Shown here: one piece after another, positions 7,829 through 19,661 of the stretch
Layout of the letters: the number at the start of each line of letters is the position of its first letter
Position numbering within the stretch: position 1 is the first letter of the stretch
Assembly (NCBI RefSeq): GCF_000226095.1
Contig: NC_016473.1
Location: forward strand, 124,001 to 188,000
Length of the DNA stretch: 64,000 nt
Direction of reading: 5' to 3'
Source: Thermothelomyces thermophilus ATCC 42464
Lineage: Eukaryota > Ascomycota > Sordariomycetes > Sordariales > Chaetomiaceae
Made by a program: the position numbers and the translations under genes
The notes under the pieces: model-generated
What the model was told of the DNA's origin: nothing
The model's input: only the letters and a program-made list of their open reading frames with translations
Database searches by the model: none

Positions 7829-10789
7829 CTCGGTAGCAGCGCCGGCGGAAACTCCCAAAGACGACGTGCCTGGCATCGCTCAGCGGTTACAGCAGCGCCC
7901 TTGGGACGGGGTGTTGGGGCTCTTTTTGCTGAAACACGAGACCCTAGCCTCATACCTACCTACATAACGTGAGTTTTGTATATATGTACTACATGTACAT
8001 ACCTGGCACATAAAGGGGGTTACATCACAGAAGCAAAACATGCAAGATTTCTTGTGATACTCCCATTGTCCCTGTTATTTTGTACGTCAAGATGTGTCTG
8101 GCAAGGAGATTTCCAAGAGCTGTCAAGTCAACCAGGATCTTTAAGCCGAATACGTAGATTAAATACGCCATTGCTTCACTGATTCACCTTATAGTGCCCC
8201 TGTTCTACGGACATGCTTACGTATCGACATCTGCACGAAGGAATTTCCATAGGACCGAATACTTGCAGTGGAGCTCGGCAAGGTATCCTCTCACGGCCTG
8301 GGTACTGCTAGATTGGCATCTGGTGAACATGAAGGTTAACACGTTATAGTTTGAAAGAGATCACAGACAAATACTGAGCTAGGTAGGTGGGTACCTACGC
8401 ACTCGAACATGATACGTCTCCTCAAGTAGAGCATAATCGCGTTCTTCTCGATCCAGACACGTAAATAATTAATATACTTGCCCCTGGTCATATCACAAAA
8501 ACGGCAAATTTGTATGACTGTAGGGGCCTTTTCTCAGTGCAAATCTTATGTAGGCCGCTTAGAGTTACGATGACGACGGATATTGAGTAATTATTATTAG
8601 GAAGCATTGATTCGTGTCACAAGTGACCGGCCCTGGCAAGGTGAAAAGGGGTTGAAAGTACCTTGGACAAGAAGCCGAGTGGTGCCATCAAGGGTAAAGT
8701 GCTAATACATGTATAATTATGGAGTTTAGACCCGATTGAGGCGGTGCCGAGCTATTGCTATTCGATGCGATGAATGCCCTGCGGAACGTTAGGACCAGAA
8801 TAATTCTTGGTAACGACAAGGTCAACGGTAGCGCGCAGCACTCTGATCACTACCTCGGCGAAAATATACAGTTCGGGATTCTGTTGGTAATCAAGTATTA
8901 ACACCGCTACCGGTTTAGACGACTCGAAGCAAGCCGCTCATGTTCACCAACTTCCAGGCAGCTTAACAAAAACTGCCATTCAAGGCCATGTTAGAAAACC
9001 TTACTATCAGAGACTACAATGATGTATGACATCCTCCGTATGGAGACAGGACAGCATGAGGCGATGATACAGAGCAAGGTAAGACGGGGGCTGGGAGAAG
9101 CATAGCAAGAAAGGGCAGGGCAAGAACGCGAAAACTAATTGAGCCAAATAAAAGTGGAAATATGAGGGGAAAGAGGCGGAAGTGGAGCCGAGAGTGATGA
9201 AGAGCAGTTCACGGGAGAAGTGATGCTCGGAAATCAACTTGAACTGTCAGGTTCCTTCCCTATTATGGTGGGAATCAAAAGCGTACACATTGCGAGACAT
9301 CGGGCAGTCGATAAGTGTGAGGCCGGTATGTTTCGACCTGTAATTTCTTCATAATAATTACCCAAAATCCGAGTGCTAGGTGCCGGCGAGGCTATGATTT
9401 CTAGTAGACAAGGAATATATCGGCCGGCTGGCGTCAGGTACTAGCACATATAGAGTGTCGCTATAGGATCCACGCAAAAACGGAATATAAAGCAAGGCCT
9501 CAAAAGTACGTGTCAGAAGCGCTAGAGCTTCTAAAGCACTAGCTACATAGTTGCTATAGCATATAAGGCGCTTACGAAAGCTTTAATTAGCCATTTCTTT
9601 ATTATCTATAGATATCACTCATTTCTCTCCTTTATAGATAGTTTAACAAGGCACCTTTCAGACCTTCAAGCCACCTACTACAAAGCACTCTCGAATACTC
9701 ACTCGAGCTTACCGCTGTGTTCGACACGGGAGGACGTTAATGGAAGACCTGGCACATTACCATGTTGCAGCGAGAGTCGCATAAAGCGACCACGGCACAT
9801 TCAGCGGAAACTTGGGCATTCGGATTGCATCTCGGCCCCGCGTCCCACCTGCCCCCTTGTCCCGATGCAGGATAATTAGCGTTGATAATTAAATATGACG
9901 AGAGATGCCAGAGGCCAAAGAGAGGGTTCTCGCCGCCATTCGCCGCTTGACAAAGGAGCTGAGTTGAAAGTGCAGCCAGCTACCCGTCGTCACTTTACTA
10001 CCATTTAATAATTAAGTAGGAGCACCTCCCGTTAGCACTAATTCAGGTAGTGTATAATAGTAGGTAGGAAGGCCCCCGTTGGCAGAGACGGGATCGACTA
10101 GCCTGCCAAAGTGCCAAAGACGGGTACCTGAAACTATCTGGTATATAGGTAAGATAGGTATCCAATGCGGCAAGATTCATCAAGCGCTTTGGAAATTGTT
10201 TCTCCCAAAACTGTAGGTCAACGGCCGCTCGGACTATTTGCGAGAGCGCCGTGCTTGTCTTTAGCCAGCAACCTACGCCTCCAATCGTTGACAGGAACAT
10301 ACCGGCGGCCATCCCACCGAGGCAATCAACGGGGTCTGATGTGTGAGCGTTCAATGCTGGCTCACGTCCGACTTCGTCATTTGCTGCCAGCTGCTGCTGC
10401 CCAAGTGCTCCCGTCTGCTCCCGACAGACCGCCGGGTGAACAAAAGCTCCGGGAATCGCATTTGTGAACCCGTTCACATTTACTTGGAGCGCGACCGGCC
10501 CAGACTGAAGACTCCAGCCTACAGCACGCCATAATGGAGCTCCTTCTTCGCCCGGCGGTGCTGGCACCCGCCGTGGCTCTGGGCCCATGATCAAGGGCAT
10601 GAGCACCGTCTGGTCCCTGTATTTCTGGTCTGCCAGCTGAAGGGCCGCCTCGAAGTTACGCATGTTCCTCCATACTGCCTGATACAAGGGAAACCCGTCT
10701 CCCTCCTTGGCGCCCAAGATTGGGTCATCGACCAGCCTGATTCGGTCCTCAGTATGTATGCTCAGGTTATGGAAGCTTTGCAGACCGAC
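7829..10789. other. Long gene-poor stretch (about 3 kb)
   Basis: No supported gene. There are several TAGGTA/TACCTA motifs (near 7955, 8380, 10,060 and 10,150). A TA-rich patch at about 9400-9640 with repeated gctag/ctatag words could be a small RIP-damaged repeat relic. A 224-codon open frame on the minus strand (10,043-10,717) has no recognisable family. Confidence 0.4.
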
Positions 10790-11681
10790 TACACGCCCCC
10801 GACCCGTCCGTCGTCCACGACCCGGTCCACGACAAGCTCATTACGACGAATCTGACCAACCAGATCGGCAACCTGGTCCCCGACGTCGCCGAAGAGACGG
10901 CCTGGGGTTCCGAAAAGGACTGAGCCAGCCCCCGTGACTAATATCGGGAGGTATGCGTCTACGAGACGATGCGCAAGATTGTCGGCTCCGTCACGAACCG
11001 CGTCTGTGTGGGGAAGCCAAAGTGCTGGGACCCGGCGCTACTCGCTGAGGGCATGGGATAATACGCCCGGGATGCACCCCTGAGGTCAGTGGTGCTGCGC
11101 ACGCTGCGCACGCTGCCGAAGCATCTGCGGCCCGTCGTGGCGCTGTTCATTGCCCTGCCCATCCGCCTATGAACGCGACGCTTCCAGACGCTCCTCTTGC
11201 CATGCAGAAGCTCGACAGCGTGATGCGAGAGTCGGCTCGCCTCAACTCATTCGTCACGGTCGGCCTGAGTCGTGTGGTGGTGGCCAAGGACGGCGTCGTC
11301 ACGCCTGCGGGCGTCAAGATCCCCCGCGGCGCCGCCGTCAGCGTCCCGAGCTACCCGGTCTCCCGGGACAACGATATCTACCCGGGCGCTGACGAGTTTA
11401 GGCCGTTCCGCTTCGCCGAGCAGCGCGCCGACGACAGCGTCGAGTACGTCAAGCAGGTCGCCAAGGCCTTCGCAACCACCAGCACCGACTACCCGGCCTT
11501 CGGCCACAGCCGGAATGCCTGTCCGGGCCGCTTCTTCGCCGCCAACGACCTCAAGCTTATTCTGGCACACCTCGTGCTCAACTATGACATTAGGCCCCGC
11601 AATTCATGGCTCGGCCTGAACAGGGTGCCGCCGCTCCAGGCCACGATCCGTATCTGCGGCCGGGTTTGGGCGCCCTTATAG
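10790..11681 (+). pseudogene. Cytochrome P450 pseudogene (decayed, internally deleted)
   Basis: Pieces of one fungal P450 remain in order. At 10,800-10,920 there is a stretch with DKLITTNLTNQIGNL and DVAEETAWG, then a stop. At 10,940-11,070 EVCVYETMRKIVG and VTNRVCVG follow, then a stop, then VVLRTL and HLRPVVALF up to about 11,168. From 11,169 the frame is open to 11,681 and holds the C-terminus: the K-helix ExxR as ESAR, RDNDIYPGADEFRPFRF, and the haem loop FGHSRNACPGRFFAAND. The I-helix (AGxxT) between the B/C region and the K-helix is missing, so an internal deletion is likely beside the stops. The haem loop and C-terminus resemble P450s annotated as ent-kaurene-oxidase-like. It cannot make a working enzyme. 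Confidence 0.75.
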
Positions 11682-13990
11682 CCTACCATCCTGGCCGTCG
11701 TTCCCTAACGGGAGCCGGTTTTCCGTTTTGGTTCCGATAGTGTCAGAAAGAGCTTAAGATCATGAATTGTAATTAAGGGCTTACTCTATGTCCTTAACAG
11801 CAACTCGGTACTATACTTATAAGGCTGAGTTCATGAGCAGGATACTGATATAATATCTGTTGTTGTTTGTGTTGTTGTTTTTGAGAGAAATGACAGCTTT
11901 TTGAATGATGAGATGTTGCTGCGGACACGGATGTCTATCGGGCACCTGGATATCATTGAATTAATTAGTCGGCTTCCCTAGGTCTTTACAATGGCTTGTT
12001 AATGCAGCTCTTGTCTTGGAGCGGTAGCACCAGGTTAGTGTTCGTCAACTCGAGCGAAAGACGCTCTGTTCTTCCCTTGATGTGGCAATATCGCATACTT
12101 ACCTGATGTTGGGAGGCCAAGGAAGCACCCTCAAAGCGTGATGACCACAGGAGGACGAGGTGACCCACAATGTGTGTGGTCGCTCCAGCACTCCCCGGTG
12201 GCGAGGCAGCACTGTATGTATCTTTTCACAATCAAGGCCCATCACCAATCCATACCTGCCTCGGGTACCACAGCGGATCGCCTTAGACCGTTCTAATCAC
12301 CAAAGGTCCGCCGGCTCAATGATAACTATATGGGGGCAAAGATGTCAACAAATCAGGAATGTGGCTTTCTCCAGCTCTAATTAACCCATACACAGCTCGA
12401 CGTTTGTGTTGTGTACATACATCACGAAAGGGCACTTTGTAAGGGGTCAAATTCTACTTACTCAGCCGATATCTGTATCGAAGCTGTCGATACCGGCCAA
12501 CGCACTGTAGTTAACCCCTTCCCCTCTGGCTATCTGCTTTCAAAGACTTCTCCCAATAGAGCTAGTATTGCCGTTCTCTAGACACTACTACGCGCGAATG
12601 GCAGGCATTGGGCTCCAGTGGCGGAATAAATGGCCATCTCTCTCCATTCTCTCTCCATTGTCGTAGGACGGCCATGCTCCCTCTTCCCAACAACGCCTTT
12701 GTTGGTCAGATTCAATGAGCACGGACTGTTTTAAGGTACCCAAATACTCGGGCTCTCTCACTATTTCGAACATCACAACGGTGCCATAGGTGCTTCGAGC
12801 ATCCTCAGACTAGCTCCGTCGAACCTCGAGGTGCTTGGGCGGTCTCCGTCCTCTCAACCTGTCTGTCCAACTTGTCACATCTGTCTGTGACTTTGGGTAA
12901 GACATGCCGACTCGATAGGCTGAAAGGTGCGTGTTTCCAGGCGACTACCGCATCCTCGAATATTAGGACAGTACCGGGCACCACGAAAAGGTGCATCTTG
13001 CGGCCGCGATGTTACTTCCCCTAGCAGCTTTGCCAACGCAACTGACCACATCACGGACACAACACGAGGTCCTGTGGGAAACGGCAAAAATCCGGAACCA
13101 ACAGAGGACGCAGTATCAAGGAAATGCCACTTCCGTCGTGACCATGATTACTGTTTTAAAGGTAGATATTCCGTAGAATTTCCCGGCTCGGACCGAGGTC
13201 AATGGCATCGAGAAGCCGCTCACCTGACCGACCGTGTCGGCTGCCTTCGGAATGCCTTCTTGTCTGACATTGGTCCAAGTCGCCCGGCCAAGTCAGAACC
13301 AATTGGACGTCTTCCCGGCTTGCGCCGGGAGTGGCACCCGGGCCAAGACTTGATTGATTCCGAAAAAATCCAGACACGTCCATTTCCGTCAGTCGGGCAC
13401 ATGGAGCTGAACGCTTCCGGCGCCCGAGCGTGAAAGCGCATCAACCATTGATTGATACAAGCACTGCCGGGCGGACGTAGGCCTGCTGTCTCGGCAGTTG
13501 GTTCGTTCAATTATTCCTCCATTAGAAGAAAGGGTGGAGATAAAAGCTGGGACACTACATTCGTACTACACTAGCCGTGACGTAAATCCTGGCTGGTATC
13601 AGTGCGCAAATCGGCATCCTCACCCCACTTGTGCCCCGCGATGAGGGGCTGTCGGGAGCTCTCCTGGCCTGGCGCGCGCTGAGCTCCCAATGACCCCGCA
13701 CCTTCGCCCATTGTGCTGACCCCCCCTCAACCGAGAATCAGAGCTGCGTCATACAAATCCCTCAATCGGCCGCGGCGTATCATTTGTGCGAAAGACTGGT
13801 TTCATCTTTCTTGCTGTGCCTTTTACTCTCTCCTTTGGTGGGAACCTCGAGCCCAACAATTTCCACAACTCAATCGCAACGACATCCCTTCAAAACAACG
13901 TCAAAAACAACTTGCTTGACACGACCTGCCCCGCTATTGCAACACTGAAATACTAAGTTAACTTCACGAACCACACACAATTCGAACAAG
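11682..13990. other. Intergenic region including the aldolase promoter
   Basis: About 2.3 kb without a supported gene. The open frames between 12,900 and 13,510 run in several frames on both strands and show no family. The 200 bases before 13,991 are CA/CT-rich (cacaactcaatcgcaacgac and similar), as is usual upstream of strongly expressed glycolytic genes in ascomycetes. Confidence 0.5.
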
Positions 13991-16040
13991 ATGGGTATTC
14001 TCGAGGTAAGTGTAACAACGAACAAAACAAACCCACAGAGCGGGACCTTGTGTTCCCTTGGCCATCCCGCGACAAAACGACATGTTCGGCTAATTGCGAT
14101 CCCGCACAGGATCTCAACCTGCCTACCGGCGTCATCTATGGTGCGAATTCCCTCTCGCCGAGATCGGAGAACCTGAAATTGACCGCTTGAGAACAGGCGA
14201 CGATGTGCTGAAGCTCTTCACGTACGCCCGCGAGAAGGGCTTCGCCATCCCGGCTGTCAACGTCACATCCTCGAGCACTGTTGTTGCCGCCCTCGAGGCT
14301 GCTCGTGATGCCAGGGCTCCGATCATGTACGAGAAAACACCCCTCCTCCGCGCAGCGGTTTGTGATATGTGTCCCGACAGGTATTAACTTTTGGGTGTTG
14401 TTAGTCTGCAGACCAGCCAGGGTGGTGCTGCCTACTTCGCTGGAAAGGGGGTCAAGAACAGCGCCGAGAAGCAGGAGGCGTCGGTTGTCGGTGCCATTGC
14501 CGCCGCCCACTACATCCGCTCCATCGCCCCCCTGTACGAGATCCCCGTCGTCCGTGAGTGCCCCCGCCGCCTCCCTCCCGTCTGGTCCTGATGCTAAATT
14601 CCCGTTCCAGTCCACACTGATCACTGCGCCAAGAAGCTCCTCCCCTGGCTCGATGGCATGCTCGAAGAGGACGAGAAGTTCTTCAAGCAGAACGGCATCC
14701 CCCTCTTCTCCTCGCACATGATTGATCTGGTATGCCCCTGAATGCTGACCTGCTTGGCCTATACTGCCGGTCTGATGCTAACGATTTCCCCTCTCGCAGT
14801 CCGGTATGCGATCCGCCCTTGGTTTCTCCTTCTCCTCGTTTGCCCGCCGTTAGGTTCTGTCCGGATTTTGCTCACAGAAAAATGTAGAGGAACCCGTAGA
14901 TGAGAACATCAGCACATGCGTCTCTTACCTGAAGCGGATGGCGCCCATGAAGCAGTGGCTGGAGATGGAGATCGGTATTACCGTATGACCGAGCACCTCC
15001 CATCTTTCGGTTGAGTGTCGTACAGTAGTGGCTAACAGATGTCACAGGGCGGAGAGGAAGATGGTGTTGACAACTCCGGCGTAAGTCCGGATGACCAAAT
15101 TGCCAGGGTCGTCGTCCTTGCTAACATACAAACCAGGTCGACAACGCTGCTCTTTATACTCAGTGAGTACACACCGGGGTTCGAGAGAGGGATACAGGAT
15201 CTAACAAACATGATGATAGGCCCGAGGATATCTGGAAGATGTGTGTTCGGCCTGTCCCCAAGGTTGTTCCGATGACATACTGACCGGATAACAGCGAGCA
15301 AGCTTTCCGCCCAGTCTCGAAGTACTTCTCGATCGCTGCTGGTTTCGGGTAAGAAGGACTACTTTTTGCCCCAACTCTCTCAGAAACTGATGGCTTGGCA
15401 GCAACGTGCACGGTGTCTACGCGCCTGGCAACGTTCGCCTCCACCCTGAGCTGCTCGGCAAGCACCAGGCCTATGTCTCTGAGAAGCTGGGCGGCACTGA
15501 TAAGAAGCCTGGTAAGCATATCAATCTCAATGGTTCTTGGATGTCACACTGACAATAGCAAGTCTTCTTTGTGTTCCACGGCGGTTCCGGTTCCAGCAAG
15601 GAAGAGTATCTCGAAGCCATTAGCGTGAGTCACTCTTGGCTTCACTGGCATCATTGGTCGGCACAACTAACGTCTTGAAGAACGGCGTCGTCAAGGTCAA
15701 TGTCGACACTGATATGCAGTGGGCTTACCTGACTGGTATCCGGTCAGTGGTTACCAAACTCTTGAGGCCCTTATTATCTCGCTGCTGACTGGTCTTTAGC
15801 GACTACATCACCAAGAACATTGACTACCTGAAGACTCAGGTTGGCAACCCTGAGGGCCCGAACAAGCCGAACAAGAAGAAGTATGACCCGAGAGTATGTA
15901 CCTCCTTCGTCCAGCCGCGGCATCCTTTAATGCACAATTACTCACGGTTTTCAAAGGTCTGGATTCGTGAGGGTGAGAAGACCATGTCGGCTCGGGTAGC
16001 GGTCTGTCTCCAGGACTTCAAGACCGCTGGCACCCTCTAA
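13991..16040 (+). CDS. Fructose-bisphosphate aldolase, class II
   Basis: Zinc-dependent aldolase of glycolysis and gluconeogenesis; splits fructose 1,6-bisphosphate into DHAP and glyceraldehyde 3-phosphate in the cytosol. My exon model is 13991-14005, 14110-14140, 14197-14326, 14405-14553, 14611-14729, 14800-14803, 14888-14982, 15048-15080, 15137-15162, 15220-15240, 15295-15348, 15402-15511, 15563-15624, 15681-15742, 15800-15893 and 15957-16040. It gives 362 aa (yeast Fba1 has 359) and aligns with almost no gaps. Family marks are VTSSSTVVAALEAARD, QTSQGGAAYFAGKG, LHTDHC (catalytic D112, zinc ligand H113), GFGNVHGVY (H229), VFHGGSGS (H268) and NVDTDMQWAYLTGIRDY. Fifteen introns in 2 kb is many for such a gene. 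Exon 6 is only 4 nt in the best-fitting model; a single intron 14730-14877 would also keep the frame and add two residues. Confidence 0.93.
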
Positions 16041-16536
16041 AATGGATGACAAGTTACGAAACATGCCGTGGATGGTATCGGTAGCATGAGGCTCGACTGG
16101 AACTACCAGATCGAGCAGCTAATTGAACTCGGGACTAAAAAAAGGAGAAGAACCCGAGTGTCTCAAACTAGATATCCTTGAGCCAATGAAAATCAACCTT
16201 GTTTCCTGCTTCCCGGCATTCAGCTTCCATTGACCCAGGAGACGCAGTTAATAATCACATGCGGCAAGGACCACGGATCAGGATTCCCACCGTATCCGTA
16301 TTAACTAATAACCTACCTATCCAATTAGGTACAGTACATATTGCATATGTAGGTAGGTATATAACTACCGGTAATCACCCACCACTTCTTAAACTGGGGA
16401 TAATTAATTATCCCCGCGATGCGCCAACACGACGGTCCCTCCTGGACTCCAAGGAAAAAAAATTAGATTCGTCCTACGCTTGCTTCCTAGTTCCAAAACA
16501 TCTCCCCTTTACGCTTTATTATTACATCTCATTTCA
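16041..16536. other. Convergent 3' region between aldolase and DUF829 gene
   Basis: About 500 bp with TACCTA/TAGGTA motifs around 16,310-16,360 and no gene. Confidence 0.5.
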
Positions 16537-17454
16537 TTATCTTCCCTTCCCGGCGACCGCCTCTGCCCATGCGGCCGCAATGGCACCCCAGTACTGATCG
16601 GGGTGCCCACGCATATGGCCGACATGGGGGGTGCCCTCAAACACCTCGGCCGACACACTCCAGCCCTTTTGACGAGCCTCTGCCGCGTGCTTCTCGATAT
16701 CTTCCCAGCGGATGATGTCGTCCTCCTTGGAGTAGAGGTACAGCCTCTTGGCGCCCCTGTCGGACAGGCGGGCGTCATTGACAGCGCGGGTGCTGAACTC
16801 GGCCGCGCTGGTGGCCCCGATCAGCCAGCCGAAACCGTGCAGGCAGCCGAGGAACAGGGCGGCCAGGGCCTGCGTCACGACGAATGGCCAGGGGAACCAC
16901 CGGGCCGCACCCAGGGCCATGGCTCGCGACCAGGGGCCCACGTTGGGGAGGAAGCGGGTGCTGCCCGGGGTCGAGTCGCAGACCAGCATGTCGTGCGGGA
17001 AGACGGCGCCGCCCGTGTGCTTGGAGTAGGCGTTCATGGTCGCCGCGCAGTTTATGCCCCCCGTGTTGGACATGACGTGCAGGAGGACCCTCTCCCTCCC
17101 GCCCGCCGGCTTCTCCCCGGCCGGCTTCCCGAGCGCCTCCGGGTACACCGCCTCGATGACGGGGAGCATGGTCCGAGAACGCGCCTCCAAGGTCTGGTAG
17201 AGGGCCTTGAGGATGGGCGAGAAGATGAGGACGATCCTGGAGTGGGGGAAGAGCCTCCCGTAGCCGTCGACGTACTTGGCCAGGTGCCGGGGTTTGGCAT
17301 CTCCCCAGCCGTAGATGACGACGGTGCTGGGGTGGCCAGGGTCCAGTACGCCGGGCTGGCCTTCCCGCACGAAGACCTGGCTGCTGAGCTTGGTTAAGCC
17401 GAGGACAGCGGACTCGGCTCCTCCTCCCGCCTTAGCCACGTCGGTCTTGATCAT
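16537..17454 (-). CDS. DUF829/TMEM53 family protein (PaxU-like alpha/beta-hydrolase fold)
   Basis: A 305-aa single-exon protein. The early block VVIYGWGDAKPRHLAKYVDGY with RIVLIFSP is typical of the DUF829 (PF05705) family, which includes animal TMEM53 and fungal PaxU-type proteins. The fold is a modified alpha/beta hydrolase. A possible triad is S129 in LLHVMSNTGG, D245 or D246 in YSKEDDII and H277 or H280 in GTPHVGHM. A hydrophobic stretch (about 188-213) may touch or cross a membrane. The substrate is unknown. PaxU homologues are often labelled indole-diterpene biosynthesis proteins, but there is no diterpene cluster here, so that name should not be taken as a function. It is divergent from the thioesterase-like gene. 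Confidence 0.85.
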   Translation of the reverse strand: MIKTDVAKAGGGAESAVLGLTKLSSQVFVREGQPGVLDPGHPSTVVIYGWGDAKPRHLAKYVDGYGRLFPHSRIVLIFSPILKALYQTLEARSRTMLPVIEAVYPEALGKPAGEKPAGGRERVLLHVMSNTGGINCAATMNAYSKHTGGAVFPHDMLVCDSTPGSTRFLPNVGPWSRAMALGAARWFPWPFVVTQALAALFLGCLHGFGWLIGATSAAEFSTRAVNDARLSDRGAKRLYLYSKEDDIIRWEDIEKHAAEARQKGWSVSAEVFEGTPHVGHMRGHPDQYWGAIAAAWAEAVAGKGR

Positions 17455-18549
17455 TGTTGCGAAGGGAAGCTGTCGAGTGCTCAGGAGGAGGCAGTCGTAT
17501 GGTCTCGAAAATGAACTAGAATAGAGGAGCTACGAGGCCCCGTTTGCCCCGATCGTCTGCGGGTAACGTAGGTATGCATCACCTGCGGATACGGCAGATT
17601 TCGTCGCTCGTTGGAACGCAGCCAAAAGAGAGGGAAAAAAGAAAAAGAAAAAAGACAAAAAGAAGATTTAAAAAAGCCTTATCAATAAAGGCACTTGTAT
17701 ATTAGGGGCATGTATCGATATCGAATTGCTCTAGAGTTCCATCTACCAGTAGAAATTTTGTTGAATGGGTCTTTCCCCCCTGATCCCTGATTTCCCGCTC
17801 CATACCCCTGGATGAGTACCGAGACTAACACACTAGCCATGTGGGCAGTTAGTTACAGGGTTGAGACATCACTGCAGGTCATCTCTGGATGAGAGCCGCG
17901 TAGAGAAGCGGATTCGAGCATGTGCTTCGCCGAGACTTTCAGTAAATGGCCGACTACGGGCCAACCAACGGTGGAGAAGCAGGAGCCGTTAGATCGGCGG
18001 CGAGACTTCGTTTTTGAACCACGGCCTGGATCTGGTTTGACACTTGCCCTGCTGTTGTGCGACGTATCGAGTGTACTCTGGTATGCACCCATGTATGTAC
18101 TGCATAGTATTGGGTTATTCAAGACGTTGCCGGTTCACAGTTCGCTCCTTACATTTGACATGTTTGATTATTAATCTTTTATTTCCTTCACCATTACCGG
18201 GTCGCTGGCTGTTGGTTGCCGCTCTGATGGCGACGGTTTGAACAAGTTTGGACCCACCTTGTCCCTGGCAGACCGTCAAATAGCCGAGGTTCATGGTTTG
18301 GTTGGGTCAACTGCGAGTAAGTGAGCTCGCGGGGCAGGCCCCTGAATAGTGTACTTACTGTACATTATGAACTTGATCAGACTCTACCACTCAACTGTTT
18401 GCCAACATATAAGTGCCCTACCTTTTGAAGATACAACAACCAAACATCCCGAGACCGAGAAGGGGGCACTTGCTGTACCTTAGCAAAAGCAAAAAAATTG
18501 TCAACTTATTATTACAATATATCATTCCCACGATCTCTTGGTACTAGTC
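17455..18549. promoter_or_regulatory. Divergent intergenic region (DUF829 gene / thioesterase-like gene)
   Basis: 1.1 kb between two start codons facing away from each other, so it must hold both promoters. A long A/purine-rich tract lies at about 17,625-17,675. No gene was recognised. Confidence 0.5.
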
Positions 18550-19661
18550 ATGGACCTTGTCCCGTTCTCAAAGGCGACGAAAGTCGAGCGTCTCGATTCA
18601 CATGTTTACAGAGTCGAGCTTATCGACTCGTACTGCATAGGAACTGGTGAGAGTGGTTCACCCTGTGCCTTTCAAAGGCCCGGGACCCCTTCGTTAATTA
18701 CTTAGCTGATCATTGACTCGTGCCTCATTCAGTTCCCAACGGAGGGTATGTGGCCTCCTGCCTCCTTCGGGCCGCGAGCCTCCATCTCGAGCGAAGGGGC
18801 CAAAAGGATGTGCTGAACGCCCATTTTCAATATTTGAACCGCACCGAAACGGGCCCGGCTCTGATTGTCATCGAGGACGTCAAGCTTGGCACGAACTTGT
18901 CGACCCTCCATGCCACCCTGTACCAGCAGGCCCTGTTGCCCGAGGCGCCGTGGATCACCGCGGGGTCGACGCGAAAGGAGGTCGCCGTGTACTTGACCAT
19001 GACAGACTTGCGCAAGCAAAGGGGCATCTCTCTGCCCACGGCTTTTTCTCTGCAGCCCCCCACAGAGGCCGCCCCGCCGCGGCCGGATCTTGCCGCCCTC
19101 CGGGAGGACCGCGATAAGCACTGGACCCGACTCGAGCTGCCGGTCAACGACCCCCTGAGCTACGCGCGGTGTCTCCGGAACTGCGTGTACTACGACCCCC
19201 GGGGCGGGCAGCCAGCCAGCTTGGTAATTTACAAGTGGATCCGGCTCGCCTCGGGGGAAAACTTCACGGCCGCGTCATTGGGTTACGTCGCCGACTGCTG
19301 GCCATACGTGGTCGAAGCCCAGAGGCCGACCAGATCGGAAGCCGAGGAGCGGCGCCGCCGGGGCGAAAGCCTGCCCCTTGCCCCTGATGTGAGGCTATGG
19401 TACCCCACCGTGGTCCTCAACCTGGAAGTGAAGAAGCCGCTGCCGGACGAGGGCCTGGAATGGCTGCAGCTGCGGATACACTCGAAACAGATCAAGGACG
19501 GCCGGTTCGACCTCGAAGTGGTTGTACTGGACGAGCATGGAGACTTGGTCGCCCTCAGCAACCACGTGAACCTGATCCTCAGCAGCGAGAGGAACACGTC
19601 TAGAAGGAGCACTGGTGGCGAGCGCGGCGGCGGAGCGAAGGAGCCGCTGAGCCGTTTCTGA
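18550..19661 (+). CDS. Thioesterase-like superfamily (double hotdog) protein
   Basis: Two exons, 18550-18646 and 18733-19661 (intron GTGAGA...TTCAG), give 341 aa. The start MDLVPFSKATKVERL is the only ATG that leads into the exon. The join gives VPNGGYVASCLLRAASLHL, the helix typical of the N-terminal hotdog of acyl-CoA thioesterase-like proteins (PF13622 group). A second half with WIRLASGENFTAASLGYVADCWP and RLWYPTVVLNLEV fits the second hotdog domain. Fungal relatives are uncharacterised or annotated as thioesterase family proteins; the acyl substrate is unknown. The C-terminus (RRSTGGERGGG) is low in complexity. I infer an acyl-thioester hydrolase or a binding protein that has lost activity. 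Confidence 0.8.

Noticed and set aside
10043-10717. 224-codon open frame on the minus strand
   Set aside because: No recognisable family, no signal or membrane pattern, and several competing frames on the other strand. It lies directly before the P450 pseudogene and may be antisense to decayed sequence.
12927-13510. Open frames of 96-168 codons before the aldolase gene
   Set aside because: Several frames on both strands are open at once, with no family likeness; more likely GC-rich promoter DNA.
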